From positions 1 to 14,396 of the forward strand of contig NHEI02000006.1 in NCBI GenBank assembly GCA_002171575.2: a stretch of 14,396 nt of DNA, written 5' to 3'. The stretch comes from Flavobacteriaceae bacterium TMED81 (lineage in GTDB: Bacteria > Bacteroidota > Bacteroidia > Flavobacteriales > Flavobacteriaceae). Each line of letters opens with the position of its first letter. Position 1 is the first letter of the stretch. Below the pieces are notes generated by a model. The model saw only the letters and a program-made list of their open reading frames with translations. It did not search any database and was not told where the DNA came from. Shown here piece by piece: positions 1-7,055 of this stretch. Position numbers and translations under genes: made by a program.

Positions 1-1
1 G

Positions 2-556
2 CAATTTCAAACGCTAGAAAAAGGGAAGAATTATATGTTTGTAGCCAACCACCTCAGTATGATTGATATCATGCTCGTTCTAATGGCGGTTCGAAACCCT
101 TTTGTGTTTGTTGGCAAACAAGAACTGGAAGAAATTCCAATATTTAACTATATCTATCGTCGCGCTGCAATTCTTGTCAATCGAGAAAGTGCGAAAAGTA
201 GAAAAAACGTATATCACCGAGCACAACGAAAATTAGATCTTGGATACAGTGTGTGCATTTATCCGGAGGGGCTCGTTCCTCACCCAGACGTCTATTTGGC
301 GCCCTTCAAGAACGGTGCTTTTAGCTTGGCCATTCAACACCAAATGCCCATCGTTCCCATTACGCTACCCGATTGTAAAAAACGCTTTCCTTTTCAGTTT
401 GGTCACAAATACTGGTCGGGTTCTCCTGGGGTTGTTCGCGCAATTGTTCACCCTGCCATTGAAACAACCGGCTTGACAACTAAAGACCTTCCAAAACTCA
501 AAGAAAAGACTTTTTCGTTCTTTCGTGAGCAATTGCGAAAAGAGGGCTATTCCTAG
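2..556 (+). CDS. Lysophospholipid acyltransferase, PlsC/LPLAT family (5' end cut by window edge)
   Basis: Probable 1-acylglycerol-3-phosphate O-acyltransferase, which transfers an acyl chain to lysophosphatidate at the inner membrane during phospholipid synthesis. The first ATG is at 35, but the same frame is open back to base 2 and encodes plausible family sequence (QFQTLEKGKNY), so the true start lies upstream and the protein is truncated by the window. Visible family motifs are the catalytic H-x4-D (NHLSMID, just after the first ATG), a motif II-like region with an asparagine-arginine (VNRES), motif III (YPEGLVPHPD, replacing the classical FPEGTRS) and motif IV (MPIVPITLP). The YPEG-x-VP form is the one I associate with Bacteroidota members. 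The gene ends one base before the recA stop codon on the other strand, leaving no room for a separate terminator. The family call is firm; the exact acyl acceptor is inferred. Confidence 0.88.
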   Translation, partial: QFQTLEKGKNYMFVANHLSMIDIMLVLMAVRNPFVFVGKQELEEIPIFNYIYRRAAILVNRESAKSRKNVYHRAQRKLDLGYSVCIYPEGLVPHPDVYLAPFKNGAFSLAIQHQMPIVPITLPDCKKRFPFQFGHKYWSGSPGVVRAIVHPAIETTGLTTKDLPKLKEKTFSFFREQLRKEGYS

Positions 557-557
557 G

Positions 558-1562
558 TTATTCTTCCTCCGATTGGGTGTTTCGGATTTTGTCTTCAATC
601 TCTTCTGCAAGCTCGAGATTATCCTCGAATAACTTGATAACCGAGTCTCTTCCTTGTCCAAGTTTGGTGTCTCCATAACTAAACCAAGACCCGCTTTTTT
701 GAATGATTTCTTCCTCTACGCCCAAGTCCAATAATTCGCCATTTTTGGAAATTCCTTTTCCATATAAAATATCGAATTCGACAGTCTTAAATGGAGGGGC
801 GACCTTGTTTTTGACCACTTTGACACGCGTACGGTTTCCGTTGATCCCCCCTTGACTGTCTTTGATTTGAGTTGAGCGACGGATGTCTAAGCGCACAGAG
901 GCATAGAATTTCAACGCATTCCCCCCAGTAGTCGTTTCAGGGTTGCCAAACATCACGCCGATTTTCTCTCGCAATTGATTGATGAAAATCACCGTCGATT
1001 GGGTTTTGCTGATCGAAGCCGTTAGTTTTCGTAATGCTTGCGACATCAATCGCGCATGCAGACCCATTTTAGAGTCTCCCATTTCCCCTTCGATTTCGCT
1101 CTTTGGCGTCAAGGCAGCCACAGAATCAATAACAACAATATCAACAGCACCTGAGCGGATTAAGTTGTCGGCAATTTCAAGAGCTTGTTCTCCGTGGTCT
1201 GGTTGAGAAACAATTAACTCGTCAATGTCAATGCCCAAACTTTGCGCATAGTAGCGATCAAAGGCGTGTTCGGCGTCAATAAATGCTGCGATTCCGCCGT
1301 TCTTTTGACATTCCGCTATGGCATGTAGAGTGAGTGTGGTTTTTCCTGATGACTCTGGGCCATAGATTTCAACAACCCTTCCTCTTGGATATCCGCCTAC
1401 ACCAAGTGCTGCATCCAAACTCAAGGAGCCAGAAGAAATGGCTTCTACTTCTTCAAGAGCCTCATCGTTCATCCGCATCACAGTCCCTTTGCCGTATGCT
1501 TTATCTAACTTGTCTAAGGTAAGCTGTAGCGCTTTTAATTTCGCTTCTTTTTCATTTGCCAT
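558..1562 (-). CDS. recA: Recombinase RecA
   Basis: DNA strand-exchange ATPase for homologous recombination and repair. The 334-residue protein is full length for the family, apart from a short C-terminal tail that ends in acidic residues (SEEE). Visible signatures are the Walker A motif GPESSGKT at residues 68-75, a Walker B-like strand ending in VVIDSVAAL, DNA-binding loop L1 (EGEMGDSKMGLHARL) and loop L2 with the RecA hallmark GVMFGNPETTTGG followed by ALKFYASVRLDIRR. The start is ATG at 1562, giving the usual short polar N terminus before the first helix. The gene is transcribed away from trhO out of a short divergent intergenic region and runs convergently into the acyltransferase. A plausible -33/-7 promoter lies just upstream. 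No LexA-type operator was recognised. No residue looks abnormal. Confidence 0.98.
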   Translation of the reverse strand: MANEKEAKLKALQLTLDKLDKAYGKGTVMRMNDEALEEVEAISSGSLSLDAALGVGGYPRGRVVEIYGPESSGKTTLTLHAIAECQKNGGIAAFIDAEHAFDRYYAQSLGIDIDELIVSQPDHGEQALEIADNLIRSGAVDIVVIDSVAALTPKSEIEGEMGDSKMGLHARLMSQALRKLTASISKTQSTVIFINQLREKIGVMFGNPETTTGGNALKFYASVRLDIRRSTQIKDSQGGINGNRTRVKVVKNKVAPPFKTVEFDILYGKGISKNGELLDLGVEEEIIQKSGSWFSYGDTKLGQGRDSVIKLFEDNLELAEEIEDKIRNTQSEEE

Positions 1563-1582
1563 ATTGTGGTTTTTTGAAGTCT

Positions 1583-1612
1583 CTAAAGTACAATTTTAGA
1601 TGCAAAAACAAG
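1583..1612 (-). promoter_or_regulatory. Candidate recA promoter (Bacteroidota -33/-7 type)
   Basis: Reading the - strand, a TTG-type -33 element (CTTG, 1612-1609) is separated by 18 bases from TACTTTAG (1590-1583), which matches the Bacteroidota consensus TAnnTTTG at all but one fixed position. It lies about 20 bases upstream of the recA ATG. Spacing and orientation fit a primary-sigma promoter. This is a motif call only; no transcription data. Confidence 0.45.
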
Positions 1613-1638
1613 TTCCCCAAATGCGTTTTTTAAATTTG

Positions 1639-1646
1639 TACCTTTG
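1639..1646 (+). promoter_or_regulatory. Candidate trhO -7 element
   Basis: TACCTTTG is a perfect match to the Bacteroidota -7 consensus TAnnTTTG. It lies 24 bases upstream of the ATG at 1671, leaving room for a short leader. I could not find a convincing TTG -33 element at the usual distance, so the call rests on the -7 match. If it is correct, the in-frame TTG at 1644, which is the end of this element, cannot be the translation start. Confidence 0.45.
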
Positions 1647-1670
1647 CCCGACAAACTTAATCCGTATAGC

Positions 1671-2705
1671 ATGCAACTGTACAACACATTAAGTGCGAAA
1701 GAACGCGCCAATCTCATTTACCAAGCAGGTGAAGACCGTCTTACGCTGTCGTTCTACAAATACGCACAGATCGAAAACCCAAAGTTGTTCCGGGATTATC
1801 TCTTTATTCACTGGAACAAGCTCAACGTTTTGGGTCGGATTTATATCGCAACTGAGGGAATAAATGCACAACTTTCCGTACCAGCAACCCGTTTTGAGGA
1901 ATTTAAAGCAATGCTAGACAATATTTCATTTCTGGAAAATGTTCGTTTGAACATTGCTGTTGAACAGGACAATAAATCCTTTTTAAAGCTAAAAATCAAA
2001 GTTAGGGATAAAATTGTTGCAGATGGCCTTGAGGACAGTGAGTTTGATGTCACCCAATGCGGGGTTCACGTTGACGCGCAATCCTTTAATGACCTCATTT
2101 CAAAGCCAGAGACGCTGCTGGTGGATATGCGGAATCATTACGAAAGTGAAATTGGGCATTTTGAAGGTGCCATTACCCCCGATGTTGATACCTTTCGAGA
2201 TTCGCTGCCGCTTATCGAAGAAGATTTGCAGCCGCATAAAAAAGACAAAAATATCGTCATGTATTGTACTGGTGGTATTCGCTGTGAAAAAGCAAGTGCC
2301 TACTTCAAATACAAGGGCTTTGAAAATGTATATCAATTAGAAGGCGGTATCATTGCGTATACGCGACAAGTAAAAGCGCAGGGGCTGGATAATAAATTTC
2401 GCGGAAAAAACTTTGTGTTTGATCAGCGAAGAGCCGAGCAAATTTCCGATGAGGTTATTGCTGTCTGTCACCAGTGTGGCACGCCGTGTGATACCCATGT
2501 CAATTGTGCGAATGAAGCTTGTCATTTGTTGTTTATTCAATGTCCGACTTGTGCTGAGGCACACAACAATTGTTGCTCTGATGCATGTTCAGAAATTGTT
2601 CAGCTTCCCGAAGACCAACAAAAACATCTCCGAAAAGGGACAAAGAACAGCAATAAAATTTTTAAAAAAGGAAGGTCTGAAGCCCTTGCTTTTATGAAAA
2701 AATAG
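1671..2705 (+). CDS. trhO: Rhodanese-domain tRNA uridine hydroxylase, TrhO/YceA family
   Basis: Member of the UPF0176/TrhO family, whose E. coli and Bacillus members perform oxygen-dependent 5-hydroxylation of wobble uridine in tRNA (family knowledge). With the ATG at 1671 the product has 344 residues, close to the E. coli protein. An acylphosphatase-like N-terminal region contains the typical stretch around GRIYIATEGINAQLS. A rhodanese domain follows, with the active-site loop CTGGIRCEK at C199-K207 and the typical end YQLEGGI. The C-terminal region carries many cysteines (CHQCGTPC, CANEAC, CPTC, CCSDAC) that suggest metal binding. An in-frame TTG at 1644 would add nine residues but overlaps a perfect -7 element, and the MQLYNTLS start fits the family, so ATG 1671 is preferred. 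gldH starts 12 bases downstream, suggesting cotranscription. Confidence 0.92.
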   Translation: MQLYNTLSAKERANLIYQAGEDRLTLSFYKYAQIENPKLFRDYLFIHWNKLNVLGRIYIATEGINAQLSVPATRFEEFKAMLDNISFLENVRLNIAVEQDNKSFLKLKIKVRDKIVADGLEDSEFDVTQCGVHVDAQSFNDLISKPETLLVDMRNHYESEIGHFEGAITPDVDTFRDSLPLIEEDLQPHKKDKNIVMYCTGGIRCEKASAYFKYKGFENVYQLEGGIIAYTRQVKAQGLDNKFRGKNFVFDQRRAEQISDEVIAVCHQCGTPCDTHVNCANEACHLLFIQCPTCAEAHNNCCSDACSEIVQLPEDQQKHLRKGTKNSNKIFKKGRSEALAFMKK

Positions 2706-2717
2706 CACCTGATCTAT

Positions 2718-3224
2718 ATGCTGAATCGAATATTCATTTCACGAAAATCACTTCTCTATCACAGTTTGATTGGTTTGATAGGAGGTTGTGTTTTGGGAAA
2801 TGAGAAGTTGCAATTTTCATCATTTTCGAATGGGTGGCCACAACATGAGGAAGTGCAGTTTCGGTTTACTCCCGAAAAAATCAATTCTCCCACAAACCTA
2901 TTTTTGTATTTGCGAAATAATGATGAATACCCATTTGCTAATATTCACTTGATCACCACCCTTGAAAACCCTATTGGAGAAAAACTGGTTGATACGCTTT
3001 CTTACACCATGGCTACGCCGGATGGAGAGTGGCTCGGAGAAGGCCTATTGGTTCATGAAAGCAAGCTTTGGTTTAAGGAGGCCTACCGTTTTCGTGTTGT
3101 TGGTGAGCACCGACTGACAATCAAACCCGCTATGCGACACAATGATCATGCGGAATCAATCGATGTTCTAAAAGGGATTACGGAAGTGGGGCTTGGTATA
3201 GAACGAATTCAAGAAGACCAATGA
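2718..3224 (+). CDS. gldH: Gliding motility lipoprotein GldH
   Basis: Predicted cell-envelope lipoprotein of the GldH family. In Flavobacterium johnsoniae gldH is needed for gliding and associated chitin utilisation (established knowledge); its biochemical role is unclear. The 168-residue product has a basic N terminus, a hydrophobic stretch and a lipobox-like IGGC with the acceptor cysteine at residue 24. Family-typical segments follow: NGWPQHEEVQF, FLYLRNNDEYPFANIHLITT, a MATPDGEWLG turn, KLWFKE and a C-terminal AMRHNDHAES with GITEVGLGIE. It lies 12 bases after trhO, and its TGA overlaps the ATG of the penicillin-binding protein (ATGA, 3221-3224), so the two are very likely translationally coupled. 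The assignment comes from the pattern of conserved segments rather than from an alignment. Confidence 0.87.
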   Translation: MLNRIFISRKSLLYHSLIGLIGGCVLGNEKLQFSSFSNGWPQHEEVQFRFTPEKINSPTNLFLYLRNNDEYPFANIHLITTLENPIGEKLVDTLSYTMATPDGEWLGEGLLVHESKLWFKEAYRFRVVGEHRLTIKPAMRHNDHAESIDVLKGITEVGLGIERIQEDQ

Positions 3225-5530
3225 AAGGAAAGAATGGAACATACCGGCGGAGTATAAAAATCTTTTGGATCGTGTTTTCAATTGGTGTTTTCTCTTTTGT
3301 GAGCATTTTTTTAGCCGCTGGGTTTGGGTTGCTTGGTAAAATGCCTGAATTCCGTCAGTTGGAAAACCCCAAAACAAACTTGGCTACACAAATTTATTCG
3401 TCTGACAATAAGGTCATTGGGAAGTTTTATTACAACGACAATCGAACGCCTTTGTACTATGAAGCGATTCCCAAGAATCTTATCGACGCTTTAATTGCCA
3501 CAGAAGACGAACGCTTTTATGATCACTCTGGGATTGACTTGAGAAGTACCTTAAGAGCCGTTGTTTATCTCGGCGAAAAGGGCGGAGCAAGTACGGTTTC
3601 TCAACAGTTGGCACGACAGCTTTTTACAGGCGTTCGCTCAAGAAATACGCTTGACGCTGTGATTCAAAAAATTAAAGAATGGGTCATTGCCGTACAGCTC
3701 GAACGGAGATACGCCAAGAAAGAAATCTTAACGATGTATTTGAATTTGTATGACTTCAATTACAATGCGGACGGATTGCGCTCAGCTGCCAATATTTATT
3801 TTTCAAAAGAGCCCTCCGACTTGCTGATGGAAGAGTCTGCTATGCTGGTGGGAATGCTTAAAAACTCATCTCTCTACAACCCCTTTCGGAGACCTGAACT
3901 CGTGATTTCAAGGAGAAATATTGTTTTTCAACAGATGCTTCGAAATGAGATGCTCACCCAAAAAGAGGTTGACTCTTTACAGCAGTTACCACTCCAGATT
4001 CAATTCAATCCGCAATCGCATCGCGAGGGTCTTGCGACCTATTTTCGGGCTTACCTCCGTCAATTTATGCTAAATTGGATTCAGGACAATCCCAAACCAG
4101 ATGGGGAAAAATACAATTTGTATTTGGATGGGTTGACAATCTACACCACACTTGACTCCAAGATGCAAACCTATGCTGAAAACGCTGTGAAAGAGCATAT
4201 GTCCAATCTGCAGAGTGCTTTTTTTGAGCAAAATACACCCAAATGGAACCCTACTGCACCGTTTTTAGACCTTACCGAAAAAGAGGTTGAGAGACTGATG
4301 AATCAAGCCATGAGACGATCTGAGCGATGGAGAAAAATGAAGCTTGCTGGCAAAACGGAAGACGACATCAAAGCATCTTTTGAACAAAAAACAGCAATGA
4401 AAATTTTTAGCTGGAAAGGCGAAATCGATACGGTTATGAGCCCCATTGATTCGATTCGTCATTACAAGCATTTTTTGCGGTCAGGAATGATGTCGATGGA
4501 TCCGCAAACCGGCCATGTAAAAGCTTGGGTTGGTGGGATTAATTACAAACATTTTCAGTTTGATCATGTCTATCAGGGTAAGCGTCAAATTGGATCAACA
4601 TTTAAGCCCTTTGTCTATGCCTCTGCGATTGATCAATTGAAGCTCTCTCCGTGTGATTCATTTCCAGATGGATTTTATTGTGTTGAAGCGAGAAAATTCG
4701 GTGCTCATGAAGCTTGGTGTCCAAAAAATTCTGGCGATCGATACACTGGAATGCGAACCTTAAAAAATGCACTGGCAAACTCTGTCAACACCATTAGCGC
4801 AAGGTTGATTGACAAAGTCGGGGCTGGACCCATTAGTAAACTTGCTGCAGACTTGGGAATCAGCTCAAAAATTCCAAGTGTCCCTTCCATTGCATTGGGA
4901 ACTGCCGATTTGAGTGTATATGAAATGGTTGCTGCCTATGGCGCCTTTGCCAACCAAGGGATTTATGTAAAGCCCGTCATGGTCACTCGAATTGAAGACA
5001 AAAACGGAACGGTTTTATTTGAAGCAACTCCAGAAACACGTGATGTATTGAGCGCAGAGTCGGCTTATGTTACTGTAAAGCTCCTTGAAGGAGTCACCGA
5101 ATCTGGTTCTGGAATTCGTTTGAGACACCGAGGCGCAGAAGAAAACAATCCGTATTTTGGAACTGTCGTAACTGGATATCCCTATGAATTTCAAAATCCA
5201 ATAGCAGGAAAAACCGGAACAACGCAAAATCAAAGTGATGGTTGGTTTATTGGTATGGTGCCAAACCTCGTGACAGGGGTGTGGGTTGGCGGAGAAGATC
5301 GGGCAACGCACTTTAACTCCATTGCCTATGGCCAAGGCGCAACGATGGCACTTCCAATATGGGCTTTGTATATGAAAAAATTATATGAAGACCCTCTGTT
5401 AGAAGTCTCGATTGATTCTTTCCCCGCACCTGAAAAAGTGAGTATCCCTCTTGATTGCGAGTTGCTGGCAAAGCTCCGACGCCAAAATACCGCAAATGAT
5501 GTGATCGACTTAGACGATCTCGGGCTTTAA
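3221..5530 (+). CDS. Class A penicillin-binding protein 1A (bifunctional transglycosylase/transpeptidase)
   Basis: Peptidoglycan synthase that polymerises lipid II and cross-links stem peptides in the periplasm while anchored in the inner membrane. The 769-residue protein has a short cytoplasmic tail, one membrane anchor at about residues 13-36, and a GT51 glycosyltransferase domain with the catalytic-glutamate motif EDERFYDH (E95) and the downstream GGASTVSQQLARQL. The transpeptidase domain has all three active-site motifs: STFK with nucleophile S459, SVN at 521-523 and KTGT at 664-667. Between the domains, at about residues 340-400, lies a lysine/glutamate-rich, probably helical stretch (for example RRSERWRKMKLAGK). 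Length is normal for PBP1A and no catalytic residue is missing. The start overlaps the gldH stop by four bases. The last 21 bases overlap the convergent CYTH gene. Confidence 0.95.
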   Translation: MKGKNGTYRRSIKIFWIVFSIGVFSFVSIFLAAGFGLLGKMPEFRQLENPKTNLATQIYSSDNKVIGKFYYNDNRTPLYYEAIPKNLIDALIATEDERFYDHSGIDLRSTLRAVVYLGEKGGASTVSQQLARQLFTGVRSRNTLDAVIQKIKEWVIAVQLERRYAKKEILTMYLNLYDFNYNADGLRSAANIYFSKEPSDLLMEESAMLVGMLKNSSLYNPFRRPELVISRRNIVFQQMLRNEMLTQKEVDSLQQLPLQIQFNPQSHREGLATYFRAYLRQFMLNWIQDNPKPDGEKYNLYLDGLTIYTTLDSKMQTYAENAVKEHMSNLQSAFFEQNTPKWNPTAPFLDLTEKEVERLMNQAMRRSERWRKMKLAGKTEDDIKASFEQKTAMKIFSWKGEIDTVMSPIDSIRHYKHFLRSGMMSMDPQTGHVKAWVGGINYKHFQFDHVYQGKRQIGSTFKPFVYASAIDQLKLSPCDSFPDGFYCVEARKFGAHEAWCPKNSGDRYTGMRTLKNALANSVNTISARLIDKVGAGPISKLAADLGISSKIPSVPSIALGTADLSVYEMVAAYGAFANQGIYVKPVMVTRIEDKNGTVLFEATPETRDVLSAESAYVTVKLLEGVTESGSGIRLRHRGAEENNPYFGTVVTGYPYEFQNPIAGKTGTTQNQSDGWFIGMVPNLVTGVWVGGEDRATHFNSIAYGQGATMALPIWALYMKKLYEDPLLEVSIDSFPAPEKVSIPLDCELLAKLRRQNTANDVIDLDDLGL

Positions 5531-5986
5531 TCCCTTTTTTGCCAGGTCGCTATTGTAGTATCGTGGATCGCCAGTGACCTCTTTCCCGATCCATGTTGGA
5601 AGGTCTAGCTGTTCATCGGCTGCGGATAATTCAACTTCTGCGATGACCAGCCCCTGAAGTTTTCCTGAAAAAACATCGACTTCAAACAGATGAGATTGAT
5701 GCGGAACAACATATCGTGTTTTTCGAATGATTTGCCCCAAGCATAAACCCAAAAGTTGTGTTGCCTCATTTTCTGGGATTTCTTTCTCCCACTCAAAACG
5801 AGTATCCCCAGTTGCGTTGGACTTTCCTTTAATCGTTAAAAACGCTTTGGTGTCTGTTTTCCGTAAGCGCACTGTTCTTGCAGGGTCAAAAGACAGGTAG
5901 CCCTGAACAATCCTTTTTGAGTTGGTATGAAGCTGCAAACACGCATTGAGATTAGAAACTAAAAATTTACGTTCGATTTCGATCAC
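5510..5986 (-). CDS. CYTH-domain triphosphate tunnel metalloenzyme (probable inorganic triphosphatase)
   Basis: A 158-residue single-domain CYTH protein. The N terminus MIEIERKFLV contains the defining ExExK motif (E3, E5, K7). Other tunnel-lining signatures are TVRLRK (38-43), FLTIKG (49-54), FEWEKEIP (64-71), a FEVDVFSG turn and IAEVEL (115-120). The C terminus contains W-x-G-x-EVT-x-D-x-RYYN, typical of short bacterial members, some of which hydrolyse inorganic triphosphate with a divalent metal. The substrate here is inferred, not visible. The start codon is GTG (bases 5986-5984 on the - strand). It is chosen because it places ExExK at residues 3-7, as in the family, although the frame stays open a little further upstream. 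The 3' end overlaps the PBP gene by 21 bases on the opposite strand. It may be transcribed alone or with the upstream porP-like gene. Confidence 0.88.
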   Translation of the reverse strand: MIEIERKFLVSNLNACLQLHTNSKRIVQGYLSFDPARTVRLRKTDTKAFLTIKGKSNATGDTRFEWEKEIPENEATQLLGLCLGQIIRKTRYVVPHQSHLFEVDVFSGKLQGLVIAEVELSAADEQLDLPTWIGKEVTGDPRYYNSDLAKKGLKPEIV

Positions 5987-5997
5987 TGGTTTTTTTC

Positions 5998-6005
5998 TAA
6001 AGATA
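5998..6005 (-). promoter_or_regulatory. Possible -7 element for the CYTH gene
   Basis: On the - strand TATCTTTA matches TAnnTTTG except for its last base, and sits 11 bases upstream of the GTG start. No clear TTG -33 element is found at 17-20 bases, so this is weak. If it is not used, the gene would depend on readthrough from the porP-like gene, 35 bases upstream. Confidence 0.22.
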
Positions 6006-6021
6006 GCACTTTGTTCTAGAG

Positions 6022-7023
6022 TTAAAAGATCCCTTGAACAGGAAAAAATCGAAATTTGTCTGAGGAAAGATCAAACCCTAAAGTGAACTGATGCCTATTG
6101 AAAGGTGCAATTTGTATGTCTTCGAAGCTTTGGGTATAAGTGTAATAAAATGAAAATCCTCTGAGCTGTAGTCCTGTTAACAGAGCCAGTTGTTTGTGGT
6201 TTTGGTTGAGGTTCTCTCCTGCAAAAAGATTTGCGTTTGGTTGTGTACCAAAGCGATAAGATGCTCCAAATGAGAGGTTTAAATTGTTAAGAGAGTGGTG
6301 TGACTTCATATTCATGTCAAAGGATGGAAGGTCTGCATAGTCTACAAGCTGTATCATGACGGAGGGTTCAAGAGCAGCGTTGTCGCTGAGTTCAAAAAAA
6401 TGGCCCGTATTCACGATTATCTTTTTTGCTTTGTCTAAGCGAATGTCGTCAGAAATGTTCTGTCCTTTAAAAATAAGGTTTCTAACTGTGAAGTGCGTAT
6501 AGAATTGATAACGGGTGTAGGTGAGCCCCAAGTCCATGTGGAGGCCACTAGATTTTACTTGGCTTCCCTCCACAAGCGGATCCCCAAGGTCTGGAGCGAA
6601 TTGAGTTTGGTCATGGGTATTATTCAATACTCCAGCCGAAAGACCAAATGAAAGTTGATGAATATCTCTATTTCCAACAATAAGATTGATGTGGTGGGCA
6701 TATGTTACTGAGGCACCGACTTGATTTTGAAATCCATTTCTGTCGGAATAGAAGATGGTACCGAGTCCAGATTTTAAGCCGATTCGCCCATGCGCGTTGA
6801 TGGTTTGTAAACTTGGTGCATTCGGCACGCCCTGCCACTGTGATCGGTATGTCATCCGCACTTTGATGCCCTCAAGCTGGGCGCCTGCCGTTGCTGGGTG
6901 AACCAAAAAATAATTGTCGGTAAGGTAGTCCGAATAAATGGGAAGCTGTGGCTGTCCGAAACTAATGTAAGTTTGTGCAAGCGCAAAAAATAGCAGGCAT
7001 TTAAAAGGGTTCTTGATTCGCAT
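6022..7023 (-). CDS. PorP/SprF family type IX secretion outer-membrane protein
   Basis: Predicted outer-membrane beta-barrel of the PorP/SprF family. The 333-residue protein starts with a signal peptide (basic MRIKNPFK, then a hydrophobic run, cleavage near the glutamine at residue 24). It continues with the family's opening pattern: PLPIYSDYL-like (here PQLPIYSDYLTDNYF), a P-A-x-AG turn, then RMTYRSQWQGVPNAPSLQ, which corresponds to the conserved R-x-QW-x-G-x-PxT segment. Alternating hydrophobic strands run to the end, and the last strand terminates in phenylalanine (VQGIF). Family members associate with T9SS cargo. In F. johnsoniae SprF is required for secretion of the type-B adhesin SprB (established knowledge). 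The gene is divergent from the giant type-B cargo gene only 32 bp away, so it is the probable partner of that cargo (inference). Confidence 0.88.
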   Translation of the reverse strand: MRIKNPFKCLLFFALAQTYISFGQPQLPIYSDYLTDNYFLVHPATAGAQLEGIKVRMTYRSQWQGVPNAPSLQTINAHGRIGLKSGLGTIFYSDRNGFQNQVGASVTYAHHINLIVGNRDIHQLSFGLSAGVLNNTHDQTQFAPDLGDPLVEGSQVKSSGLHMDLGLTYTRYQFYTHFTVRNLIFKGQNISDDIRLDKAKKIIVNTGHFFELSDNAALEPSVMIQLVDYADLPSFDMNMKSHHSLNNLNLSFGASYRFGTQPNANLFAGENLNQNHKQLALLTGLQLRGFSFYYTYTQSFEDIQIAPFNRHQFTLGFDLSSDKFRFFPVQGIF

Positions 7024-7055
7024 AATGATTCCTGTTTTTTTACTATCATTATAGA

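Noticed and set aside
365..676. 103-codon - strand open frame across the acyltransferase/recA junction
   Set aside because: It lies out of frame with recA and antisense to PlsC, both of which have full motif sets; its sequence looks like a shadow frame.
1644..1670. TTG at 1644 as the trhO start
   Set aside because: It overlaps a perfect -7 promoter element, and the ATG at 1671 gives the family-typical N terminus.
7024..7055. Promoter pair in the porP/giant-gene divergent gap
   Set aside because: Only partial -7 resemblances (such as TTTATTTG on the - strand) without a properly spaced TTG were found, so no feature was called.
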